Shown one piece after another: positions 8,099 to 14,943 of a stretch of DNA of 64,000 bases. A program made the translations under genes and the position numbers. This DNA is from Geomonas edaphica (GTDB lineage: Bacteria; Desulfobacterota; Desulfuromonadia; Geobacterales; Geobacteraceae), in assembly GCF_004917075.1 (NCBI RefSeq), contig NZ_SSYB01000002.1, positions 209,766-273,765 on the forward strand, given 5' to 3'. Positions within the stretch are counted from its first letter, which is position 1. Every line of letters starts with the position of its first letter. Below the pieces are notes generated by a model, which saw only the letters and a list, made by a program, of their open reading frames with translations, did not search any database and had not been told where the DNA came from.

Positions 8099-8959
8099 CT
8101 ACTTGATGTTCTTTTTAAGCCATTTTTCCATCTCACGAACCGAGTCATAGTCGGCATCTTTCGGGACTATGAACCGGTCCACCTTTATACCTGCCAGGAT
8201 TTCCCTGCCTTCGGGGTCCTCGTGCATGGTCAGGAAGATGTTCCTGATGCGCGCTTTAAGCACAGGATCGAGGTCGCCGCGGACGACTATGGGAGGGATG
8301 CCGTAGCGTGGTGACTTGGCGATGATCTTCGTCTGGCTTGTGAAACGGGGATTCTTGCTGGCGGCGTAGTTGTAGATCAGGCTGTCCACACTCGCCCCGG
8401 CGACGATCTTTTTTGCCACCGCTTCGATCGCCTTGTCATGCGTTCTCGTGTAGATGATCTTGCTGAAGAACTTCTCCGGAGGGAGATTGAAGCTTTTGCC
8501 GATCATGTAGGTCGGGGCGAGCTTACCGGTATTGGATTTGGGATCGGTGAACGCGAAACTCTTTCCCTTAAGTCCCGCGAGGTTCCTGATCTTGCTGCTG
8601 CGATGGGTGATGATGTAGGCGTAGTAGAAGGGTTCTCCGTAGGACTGGGGCGCTACCAGCAACTCGACGCCGAACTTCTCCTTGTCCGTGACGTACGGTC
8701 CGGAGCAGACGAAGGCGAGCTTAAGCTCCCCGCTTTCCAGGAGCCGGTCGGTCTCCTCGTAAGTGCGCTTTTGCACCATCTCGACCGGCCGCCCCAGTTT
8801 CTTTCCAACGTAGTCGATGATCTGGTCGTAATACTTGACCGTCTCCTGGGGAGAAATCATCGCGGCGACGCCGAACTTCAAAGGTTCGGCGCAAAAGGCT
8901 TTAACATCGGCAAGACAGAGAGTGGAGATGACAGCGAAGGCAATCGCAAGTGCTTTCAT
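8099..8959 (-). CDS. PhnD-like periplasmic phosphate/phosphite/phosphonate-type binding protein
   Basis: 286 residues with a Sec signal peptide (about 1-21, ending FCAEP) and a type-2 periplasmic-binding fold of the PhnD/SsuA kind: LKFGVAAMISPQETVKYY near the start, AFVCSGPYV, and FAFTDPKSNTG. The usual permease and ATPase genes are absent; instead a hybrid kinase lies immediately downstream, so a sensory role is inferred. The longer reading frame to 9094 is rejected because MKALAIAFAV starts a clean signal peptide and GGGAGAGACGTA precedes ATG 8959. Ligand unknown; oxyanions or small organophosphonates are the family norm. Confidence 0.88.
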   Translation of the reverse strand: MKALAIAFAVISTLCLADVKAFCAEPLKFGVAAMISPQETVKYYDQIIDYVGKKLGRPVEMVQKRTYEETDRLLESGELKLAFVCSGPYVTDKEKFGVELLVAPQSYGEPFYYAYIITHRSSKIRNLAGLKGKSFAFTDPKSNTGKLAPTYMIGKSFNLPPEKFFSKIIYTRTHDKAIEAVAKKIVAGASVDSLIYNYAASKNPRFTSQTKIIAKSPRYGIPPIVVRGDLDPVLKARIRNIFLTMHEDPEGREILAGIKVDRFIVPKDADYDSVREMEKWLKKNIK

Positions 8960-9050
8960 TACGTCTCTCCCAACTTCGACCTTGGTTTGGCTCGTCTCGG
9001 ATGAACATGGAGGTGAAAGATAAGGCATAGGCCCCACGCTGAGACAGTCT

Positions 9051-9067
9051 AACATGACAATCATGTT
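9051..9067. promoter_or_regulatory. Perfect palindrome upstream of the PhnD-like gene (operator candidate)
   Basis: AACATGA-CAA-TCATGTT, 7-base arms with a 3-base spacer, 92 bases upstream of the start at 8959 and 17 bases after the end of the gene at 9084. No T-tract follows on either strand, so an operator is more likely than a terminator. The regulator is unknown. Confidence 0.4.
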
Positions 9068-9083
9068 AATCAATGGGGCTTTA

Positions 9084-9494
9084 TTACAGGTCACCTGTCA
9101 TTTCTTGAAGCAGATAGAGCTTGGGGTTCACCTTGTGGACGCATTCAACCACCTCACGCAGCATCTCTTCATCCAGTCCGCACTCTTCGTCGATGCCTTG
9201 GAAATAGGGGTAACCCTTCGGGAGTGGCGTGAGGGCGCCGTCGCGCAAGAGCATCACGTCGACCAGGTCGTTCACCCTCCCTTCCGCCTCCCACGGATCG
9301 CGGTAGTTGAACTGGCGCGCCACCACGTGCAGCCCCATCCCGTTCTCGAAGATGGCCTTCACCTCGAAGGAGAATTCGCGCGGCGCGCTGTAGTTCTCGC
9401 TGCGTCCCGAGCGCACCATCACCTGGGCGCCTGCCTCCCTCAATATCTCTCCAACCGATTCGGCGGTCATCGGCTTGAAGTTCTCTTCCATCAT
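9084..9494 (-). CDS. Hypothetical protein, third gene of MoxR/VWA operon
   Basis: 136 residues, acidic, no signal peptide or TM segment. I do not recognise the family. Predicted to be a compact alpha/beta protein with conserved-looking motifs FEVKAIFENG and LHVVARQFNYRDPWEAEGR. Its start (GGAGG five bases before ATG) directly abuts the TAA of the VWA-like gene (TAAATG), so the two are probably translationally coupled. Its job is probably tied to the MoxR/VWA pair upstream in the operon, perhaps as a substrate or adaptor; that is inference from position only. Confidence 0.8.
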   Translation of the reverse strand: MMEENFKPMTAESVGEILREAGAQVMVRSGRSENYSAPREFSFEVKAIFENGMGLHVVARQFNYRDPWEAEGRVNDLVDVMLLRDGALTPLPKGYPYFQGIDEECGLDEEMLREVVECVHKVNPKLYLLQEMTGDL

Positions 9495-10667
9495 TTAAAC
9501 CTCCAGTCTCATTTCGATGCCCCAGGGGGCCGGTTTCTCCCCCTCGGCGGTGAGTACCCACAGGGTCGGCAGTTCCATCTGCTCCGGGACGGGGCCTATG
9601 CCGTCGGTGAGGTAGATCACCGCGGCGGGGAGGGGATGCATGGTCTTCGCGTACTCGAAAACGGGTCTTAAGTCGGTGAACCCGCCGCCGTCGTAGCGCT
9701 CCGGTACGAACGCACTCCCCTTGAACGCCTCGACGCGCTGGATGCGGCTGTTCGCGTAGAGGACGGTGATCGCGGCGTCGCGCCCCCGGGCTATCTGCAA
9801 AAGCTCGCTGGCGAACGCCTCGCGCAGCTCGACGATGTCGGTCGAATCGCTCACGTCGATGGCGACCAGCAGGTTCAGGCGGCGCCGCTTCTTCGTCCCC
9901 GGGGTGTCGTGCTCGAAGCGCCTGTGTTCGCGCATCCAGGTGCTCGTCTTGCCAATCCTTCCGGCGGTGGCGACGAACTGCCTGAGCACCTGGCGCCAAG
10001 GGATGGGGGAGGGGCGCAGGAGGGCGTCCACCACGTCAAGCAGCTCAGCGGGCGCCTCGCCGTCGCTGCCGCGCAGGCTCTCGCGCGTCACTGCGCGCAG
10101 CATCTCCTCGGCAAGCGGCAGCGGCGTGCTGTCGGCGTCGCTCCAGACGGCGTGGTCGTCGACGGTAGCGGCCGCGTCGGGGGCCTTCCCCGCGCCGCTT
10201 GCCCCCTGGACGTCCTCTGCCTCGTCGCCGAAGCCGCTGCCGGAGAGGTTGCCGATGTCGAAAGGTCGCACCAGTTTCGCGTAGTACTCCTCCGCGGCTA
10301 GCCCGTCCGGGAGATCGAACTGGGTCGGGTAGATCGCCCCTTCTGGGAGTCCCGGGGTGTCCGGGTTGATGGCGAGATCGCAGCAGAGGTCCCAGTCGTG
10401 GGCGTTCTTACCTTTTCCACGCAGCATGTGCAGGTGCAAAAGGTGCTTCACGAGGTGCTCCAAAAGCGCCTGCTGCTCGGATGCGGCGAGAAGGTCGAAG
10501 GGACCGGGATCGACGGCCAGGGTAGGGGTACCGTTTCTGATGGTGACGCCGGCGGCCTTTCCCTTGAGCGGCATCTCCTCGCGGCGCAGGTTCAAAAGGA
10601 AGTGGCCGTAGAAAGGGCGCTCCTTTAAAAGGCGCACCACGGCGTTTTGCAGGGTGCCGGTGGACAC
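9495..10667 (-). CDS. VWA-like/DUF2201 putative metallopeptidase-domain protein
   Basis: 390 residues. The N-terminal half resembles the DUF2201 putative metallopeptidase region, with a possible zinc-site helix (HLVKHLLHLH) and a later DWDLCCDLAINPD segment. The C-terminal half is a VWA-like domain with a MIDAS DxSxS (DVSDS) and a conserved late YLTDGIGPVP. MoxR ATPases and VWA proteins act together as metal-insertion or protein-remodelling chaperones; this gene starts 3 bases after the MoxR gene ends, the standard pairing. Cytoplasmic by lack of signal. The substrate is unknown. Confidence 0.85.
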   Translation of the reverse strand: MSTGTLQNAVVRLLKERPFYGHFLLNLRREEMPLKGKAAGVTIRNGTPTLAVDPGPFDLLAASEQQALLEHLVKHLLHLHMLRGKGKNAHDWDLCCDLAINPDTPGLPEGAIYPTQFDLPDGLAAEEYYAKLVRPFDIGNLSGSGFGDEAEDVQGASGAGKAPDAAATVDDHAVWSDADSTPLPLAEEMLRAVTRESLRGSDGEAPAELLDVVDALLRPSPIPWRQVLRQFVATAGRIGKTSTWMREHRRFEHDTPGTKKRRRLNLLVAIDVSDSTDIVELREAFASELLQIARGRDAAITVLYANSRIQRVEAFKGSAFVPERYDGGGFTDLRPVFEYAKTMHPLPAAVIYLTDGIGPVPEQMELPTLWVLTAEGEKPAPWGIEMRLEV

Positions 10668-10670
10668 TTC

Positions 10671-11732
10671 CTACCCCGCCTGGGCGCTGATGGCCTGCAT
10701 GGCCTCAAAGATGACGGCGTCGTGTTTGTCCTTCACGAGAAGCAGGGCGACCTCCGGGATCTTCAGGAGCGACTTCACGAAGCCGAAGCGCAGGTCGCGT
10801 GGCAGTACGGCGATGAAAGCGACCAGGTTCTCCTCCTGTTCCTCGCTGAGGGTGGGGGAGACCTGGAGCAGGGCGGTCAGGTCGTTGATGGTCGCGGCCT
10901 GGACGTCGTCGCGCTGCGACTCGGCCCGTTCGGCCACCTCCGCCCAGGCGTTCAGGATCTCCTCCGCGGTGACTGGCCTACCCTTGCGGTCCGAGAGCCA
11001 GCGCATGAAGGCGATGGCCGCCTCCTTCCCGACGATCCCGGAATAGACTTCCATCTCAAGCTCGGCGGGGAAGCGGCAGTTCTTCTTGAGAACGCTCACC
11101 ATCTCCCAGGCGCGCTCGCTCGGCTCCACCTGCATCTCCATCGGCATCCCCTGTTTAGCGAGGAAGCCGTGGTTGCCGGCGAGAAACTGGCGCACTTCGC
11201 CAGCGAGCTCCCGCTTCTGCGCGTAGCGCGCCCAGCACTGGTAGTCGGTCTCCACGAAGAGCATCACCATGCGGTCGATGAGCGCGCGGTCGAGGGTCGC
11301 CACCTGGTAGCTCCCGTCGGGCGGGTTGATGCTGACCACGACCTTGTGGCGGCGGGAGAGGGTGTGGGTGTGGATGGCGCGCAGCATCCCCTCCGCCGGG
11401 GGCTCCACGAACTGGAAGATCGCCTGCAGGGTATCCTCCTGCTGGGCCCGGTTCAGCTCGTCGCAGTGGATCACCGTTTCCGGCGCGTCCTCGGCGGGAA
11501 GCCAGGAGGGGCGCGACCAGTGCATCACGTCGCCGTTTCTGAAGGGGATGCCGACCAGATCGCCCACCTCCATCTGCCCGAGGCGCAGCGACACGTACTG
11601 GCGGTCGAGCTCGCGGCAGGCCTGGATGATCCCCGCGCTCTTGCCGACGCCGCGGTGCCCGACGACGCACGGGGTCAGGTCGGTCTTGGAGAGTATTTCT
11701 TTTACAACCGTCTTCATCTGTTCAATATTCAT
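10671..11732 (-). CDS. MoxR-family AAA+ ATPase
   Basis: 353 residues with Walker A GHRGVGKS (25-32), Walker-B-like HCDELNRA and a sensor region VVVSINPPDGSY, followed by a C-terminal lid. MoxR ATPases partner with VWA proteins to activate or assemble client complexes, and the VWA-like gene lies immediately downstream. First gene of a three-gene minus-strand operon (to 9084). The Shine-Dalgarno before ATG 11732 is weak, but no better start is visible. Confidence 0.9.
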   Translation of the reverse strand: MNIEQMKTVVKEILSKTDLTPCVVGHRGVGKSAGIIQACRELDRQYVSLRLGQMEVGDLVGIPFRNGDVMHWSRPSWLPAEDAPETVIHCDELNRAQQEDTLQAIFQFVEPPAEGMLRAIHTHTLSRRHKVVVSINPPDGSYQVATLDRALIDRMVMLFVETDYQCWARYAQKRELAGEVRQFLAGNHGFLAKQGMPMEMQVEPSERAWEMVSVLKKNCRFPAELEMEVYSGIVGKEAAIAFMRWLSDRKGRPVTAEEILNAWAEVAERAESQRDDVQAATINDLTALLQVSPTLSEEQEENLVAFIAVLPRDLRFGFVKSLLKIPEVALLLVKDKHDAVIFEAMQAISAQAG

Positions 11733-11826
11733 GGCAGCCTGAACCTTTCCTGCTCTTGAAGTTGAGACAAACCGATATCTTACACAGATTCATGAGAAGG
11801 TGGAAGGGGTTAAATTGGATTTTGAA

Positions 11827-11855
11827 TTGGACGTGATTAATTTAGTTGCTAGTAT
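11827..11855 (+). promoter_or_regulatory. Sigma-70-type promoter candidate for the YtxH gene
   Basis: TTGGAC, 17-base spacer, TAGTAT, in an AT-rich stretch 42 bases before the ATG at 11897. Both boxes match four or more consensus positions. Confidence 0.45.
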
Positions 11856-11896
11856 TACCGCTGTCGTTCAAACCCAAAGGGACGGAGGAGCACGGT

Positions 11897-12238
11897 ATGG
11901 GACACAAGGAATGTGAAGGAGGGGGGATGGCGAGTCTGGTGATCGGCGGCCTGATCGGCGCCGGACTTGCACTATTGCTCGCCCCGCAGACCGGCAAAAA
12001 GACGCGGAAGTACCTGGCCTCGCTGGCGGAGGATATGAGCGAGAAGGCTAACGACACGGTGAGCGAGTTCGCCGAAACGGTTTCCGACTTCGTGGAAAAG
12101 GCGACGGACCGCGCCGCCGAATTCGTGAAGGAGAAGGATACCCTCACCAAGGAGTCGAAGAAGATGCTTCTCGCGGCACTTGAGAAGGCGCAGGAGAAAC
12201 TGGAAGAACAGAGAAAGAGGCTTGAGGATAGCATCTAA
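11897..12238 (+). CDS. YtxH domain-containing small membrane protein
   Basis: 113 residues. A glycine-rich TM segment (VIGGLIGAGLALLLAPQTGK, about 18-37) with the APQTG(K)K(T)R signature of YtxH proteins is followed by a long charged amphipathic helix (to the end), probably coiled coil. YtxH proteins are single-pass, stress-linked envelope proteins of unknown biochemical role. ATG 11897 has GGAGGAG six bases upstream; an earlier ATG at 11846 falls in the promoter candidate. A second YtxH gene begins at 63789. Confidence 0.88.
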   Translation: MGHKECEGGGMASLVIGGLIGAGLALLLAPQTGKKTRKYLASLAEDMSEKANDTVSEFAETVSDFVEKATDRAAEFVKEKDTLTKESKKMLLAALEKAQEKLEEQRKRLEDSI

Positions 12239-12273
12239 CGAGCAGCACACATCAAACTACTGGAGGTACAGTC

Positions 12274-12465
12274 ATGGCAAAAGAACCCTGGGTCGATCAA
12301 GACGTCTGCATCAGCTGCGGGCTTTGCACGGACAACGTGCCGGAAGTGTTCCGCTTTGCCGACAACGGCAAGGCCGAGGCATACGATCCGGTTGGCGCTT
12401 CCGAGGACGTCATTCAGCGCGATGCCATCGACGTTTGCCCGGTTAGCTGCATCCACTGGCGGTGA
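12274..12465 (+). CDS. Small single-cluster ferredoxin
   Basis: 63 residues, with a [3Fe-4S]/[4Fe-4S] ferredoxin pattern: CISCGLC near the N terminus and VCPVSC near the C terminus. The spacing (CxxCxxC plus one distal CP) fits the single-cluster Fer4_13-like family found in Geobacter and Desulfovibrio. Start is supported by GGAGG before ATG. It is 35 bases downstream of the ytxH-like gene and is followed by a strong terminator. Soluble electron carrier; partners unknown. Confidence 0.92.
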   Translation: MAKEPWVDQDVCISCGLCTDNVPEVFRFADNGKAEAYDPVGASEDVIQRDAIDVCPVSCIHWR

Positions 12466-12565
12466 CGTTCTGCAGGTGGCACTGGCGCTATGAAAGGCGC
12501 CCGTGCCGGTTTCGGTGGGTGCAGGAAAGGATCAAGAAGGAATGCTCAGTTTAAAAGGCCGAGCG

Positions 12566-12602
12566 AAAAGGCCGCCACCCAACCGGGAGGCGGCCTTTTT
12601 GT
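12566..12602 (+). terminator. Rho-independent terminator after the ferredoxin
   Basis: Perfect 11-base stem AAAAGGCCGCC / GGCGGCCTTTT with a 12-base loop and run of T. About 100 bases after the ferredoxin stop. Confidence 0.85.
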
Positions 12603-12679
12603 TGGTGCCCAGACCAGGCGGCCTGTATGCCTCGCATTCGCAAAGGACTTTTTTCAGGGGATGGGAAACGCTGTTGTTC

Positions 12680-12786
12680 CCCATCCCCTTGCGGGAGGGG
12701 GCTAGGGGGTGGGGTAACTTGCCACCTTTTCTATCGCTTGCAGCTTCACCCACCCCCCGCCCCCCTCCCGTCAAGGGAGGGGGAGG
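12680..12786. repeat. Dispersed GC-rich inverted repeat, family B copy 2
   Basis: Same order as 4124-4225: CCCCTTGCGGGAGGGG, TAGGGGGTGGGGT, spacer containing GCAGCTTCACCCACCCCC, then CCCTCCCGTCAAGGGAGGGG. It occupies the gap between the terminator and the end of the L,D-transpeptidase; no gene is visible in 12603-12828. Confidence 0.6.
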
Positions 12787-12828
12787 CTCGGGCACCATAA
12801 TCTTGCGATACGCTACCGCCCCGCGCCG

Positions 12829-13674
12829 CTACTTCTTCGGCGTGTGCGGCGGACGGCCGGTGATCACCACCAGCGGGCCGTTTTTTAACTTGTGGAATTT
12901 TCCGGGGTCGCTGCGCTGATCGACGGCCCAAACGTACAGGGCCTTGGCGTCCTCCAGGAAGGGGCGGGTGAGCTCGTGGTAGTTCTTCCCGTTCACCTTG
13001 CGGTCGTGCTTTCTGTAGTAGTCGTACTGCATCTCCTCGTCGTAGAGCCCGATGCAGCCGTGGGAGGCGGGGTAGCCGGGGAGGTCGCGGCCGTGGATCC
13101 AGTAGGAGGGCTCCTCGTCCTTGCTTTTGTCCACCCAGAACCTGAGCCCGTAGTGCATGGGGTAGGGGCGGCCGATCTCCTCCACCGGGTACAGGTTTGA
13201 CTGGTGGCGGCGGTCCGCGGCGTCGACGCGGAAGGTACCGTTGGGGACCATCATCCCCTCGATGCCGAGGGCGATGGGGGAGGAGAAGTGGAGCTTGCCG
13301 TACTCGTAGGCGCCCAGGAACATCTCGGTCTGATCCACCAGGATGCACTTGGGCTCCTTGGCGGCTGCGGGATAGGTGAGCGGCATGGGGTTGAAGTTCT
13401 TCACCTGCGCGAGATTATTCGGGACCTTTATCGAGACTCCGCCTAAGAAGTGGCGCCGGTCCATCCGGTTGAAGCGGAGCACGTCGCGCCACGAAGCACC
13501 GAAAAGCCCCTGCGGCGTATCCTTCCAGGTGAGCTTCCGGCAGCTCCACGGTATGCGGGAGTCGCTCGGGTAGCTGATCTCGCACAGAGATTTCACCTTC
13601 TGCGCTGCCGGTGCCGCTGCTGCCGTCATGAGGAAAATGGAGACCAGAAGTATCGTCCGAAAAAGGGTAGCCAT
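12829..13674 (-). CDS. L,D-transpeptidase (YkuD family), exported
   Basis: 281 residues with a signal peptide (MATLFRTILLVSIFLMTAAA) and a YkuD catalytic domain whose active site reads HGRDLPGYPASHGCIGL (His205, Cys207). These periplasmic enzymes form 3-3 peptidoglycan cross-links or attach proteins to peptidoglycan. The common SHGCIRM ending is here IGL, a mild deviation. Start ATG 13674 is preceded by GGAGGAACT; the upstream open frame to 13749 covers a hairpin and is rejected. It lies about 100 bases downstream of the hydrogenase genes on the same strand, with no obvious functional link. Confidence 0.9.
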   Translation of the reverse strand: MATLFRTILLVSIFLMTAAAAPAAQKVKSLCEISYPSDSRIPWSCRKLTWKDTPQGLFGASWRDVLRFNRMDRRHFLGGVSIKVPNNLAQVKNFNPMPLTYPAAAKEPKCILVDQTEMFLGAYEYGKLHFSSPIALGIEGMMVPNGTFRVDAADRRHQSNLYPVEEIGRPYPMHYGLRFWVDKSKDEEPSYWIHGRDLPGYPASHGCIGLYDEEMQYDYYRKHDRKVNGKNYHELTRPFLEDAKALYVWAVDQRSDPGKFHKLKNGPLVVITGRPPHTPKK

Positions 13675-13692
13675 AGTTCCTCCGCAAACGAG

Positions 13693-13725
13693 AACCGCCG
13701 GAGCATCCGCCCCGGCGGTTTTTTT
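13693..13725 (+). terminator. Terminator-shaped hairpin, T-tract on plus strand
   Basis: AACCGCCGG / CCGGCGGTT stem, 10-base loop, run of T on the plus strand. It sits just 5' of the minus-strand L,D-transpeptidase. No plus-strand gene ends here, so it may instead act as a minus-strand leader hairpin. Next to it, 13733-13770 holds tandem CAATTG-type repeats (TCCAATTG...CAATTGGA). Confidence 0.4.
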
Positions 13726-13770
13726 CGCGGTCCAATTGTCCATCGTCAATTGCCCATTGTCAATTGGACC

Positions 13771-14943
13771 TCAAGCATCCTCGAAGTGGGTTCCCTTGCG
13801 GCACCAGCGCCCGCCGCTCACGATGGAGGAGAGGGCACCCTCGCGCTCCACGGTGTCGGCGCGCACCGAGAGGTAGACGTGGATAGGGATGAAGGCAAGG
13901 AAGATCCACATGACGAACTGATGCGCGAGGCGGACGTACTGCACGCCGACCAGGTCGTCGAACATGACGAAGTAGCGAAAGACGATGTTCCCCGGGTCGT
14001 AGAGGGCGTAAAGGGCGAAGCCGGTGAAAAGCGCCAGGAGCCCAACCCCGAAGATGGCGGTGTAGGCCACCTGCTGCAGCGGGTTATGGCCGATGTAGTG
14101 GGGAGGTCGGTCGAAGCGGCAGAAAAGGTAGTTGAGCGCCACCTGCACAAGGTTCTTCAGGTCGCGCACGCGCACCGGGAAAAGGGCGTACCAGCGCTGG
14201 AACTGGTTCGAGGCGAGGAAGAGACCGGCGATGCGCAGGATGGCGGCACACAGAAGGAGCCAGCCCGCAACGAAGTGCACGAGCCTTAGCCAGCTTAAGT
14301 AGTTGGTGAAACCCTCCGCCCCGCTGTAGACGAGGCGGCCGCTTCCCATCAAAAGTCCGGTCGCGGAGAGGACCAGGATGAGAAAGACCGAGAACCAGTG
14401 CAGCACGCGCAGTTGCCAGTCCCACACCGAGACGTAGCGGAATTCGGCGGGCTCTTCGATGCGCCTACTCTTGCGCCGGGTGGCGCGCACCGGAATGTAC
14501 CCCTGGAACTCCCAGTGTTCCGACCCGTCCGGAGCGACGCTCCCCCTGCCGACGCCGAGGGCGCGGAAGCCGTGGGTCATGCGCATCTCCGCCTGCATCT
14601 CAGCGCGGTAGCGCGTCGCCTCGTCCGGGTGGCAGAGGTAAAGGATGCTGTCCACCTCGCCGCGGGCGATGAGCGCCTCCTCGCCGCTATCGACGCGGCG
14701 CACCCGCGCGACGCTCCTGGCAAGTCTCGGCTCCAGCGGGGTGAAGGCGAGCTGCTCGTAGTGGCGCAGGTCCTCCTTCTTCGAAGCCGCGCTCAAAAGG
14801 GCTAAGTCGACCGGATCGTCGGTCCCGAAAGGGGCGCCAAGCGCCGCGGCGATAAGGAGTTCCCGTCTCTTCCTCCCGCTAAACGGTACCGGGTCCTCGA
14901 GCTCGATCCGTATCTCTGATTCAGGTATGTCATAGAGACTCAT
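13771..14943 (-). CDS. hyaB: NiFe-hydrogenase b-type cytochrome with N-terminal P-type-ATPase-N-domain-like extension
   Basis: 390 residues. From about 165 onward this is a Ni/Fe-hydrogenase cytochrome b subunit: four TM helices, candidate haem His in RVLHWFSVF, RLVHFVAGW, AHQFVMW and IPIHVYLS. It passes H2 electrons to the quinone pool. The first 155 residues are not part of that family. They read like the nucleotide-binding domain of H+-type P-type ATPases: DDPVDLALL (42-50), FTPLEP (67-72), ARGEVDSIL (93-101), GFRALGVG (125-132) and WEFQGYIP (144-151), matching the family motifs DAIDAAI, FFPFNP, SKGAPEQIL, GLRSLAVA and WEFVGLLP. The phosphorylation motif DKTGT is absent. Start ATG 14943 overlaps the large-subunit stop by 4 bases. 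Symbol follows Geobacter usage (hyaSLBP). Homology of the extension is my own pattern match. Confidence 0.85.
   Translation of the reverse strand: MSLYDIPESEIRIELEDPVPFSGRKRRELLIAAALGAPFGTDDPVDLALLSAASKKEDLRHYEQLAFTPLEPRLARSVARVRRVDSGEEALIARGEVDSILYLCHPDEATRYRAEMQAEMRMTHGFRALGVGRGSVAPDGSEHWEFQGYIPVRATRRKSRRIEEPAEFRYVSVWDWQLRVLHWFSVFLILVLSATGLLMGSGRLVYSGAEGFTNYLSWLRLVHFVAGWLLLCAAILRIAGLFLASNQFQRWYALFPVRVRDLKNLVQVALNYLFCRFDRPPHYIGHNPLQQVAYTAIFGVGLLALFTGFALYALYDPGNIVFRYFVMFDDLVGVQYVRLAHQFVMWIFLAFIPIHVYLSVRADTVEREGALSSIVSGGRWCRKGTHFEDA

Noticed and set aside
13771-14943. N-terminal extension of the cytochrome b as a fused HyaP-type maturation protease
   Set aside because: It lacks the GxGNxxxxDDG-type metal site of HycI/HyaD proteases, while its motif order fits a P-type ATPase N domain.
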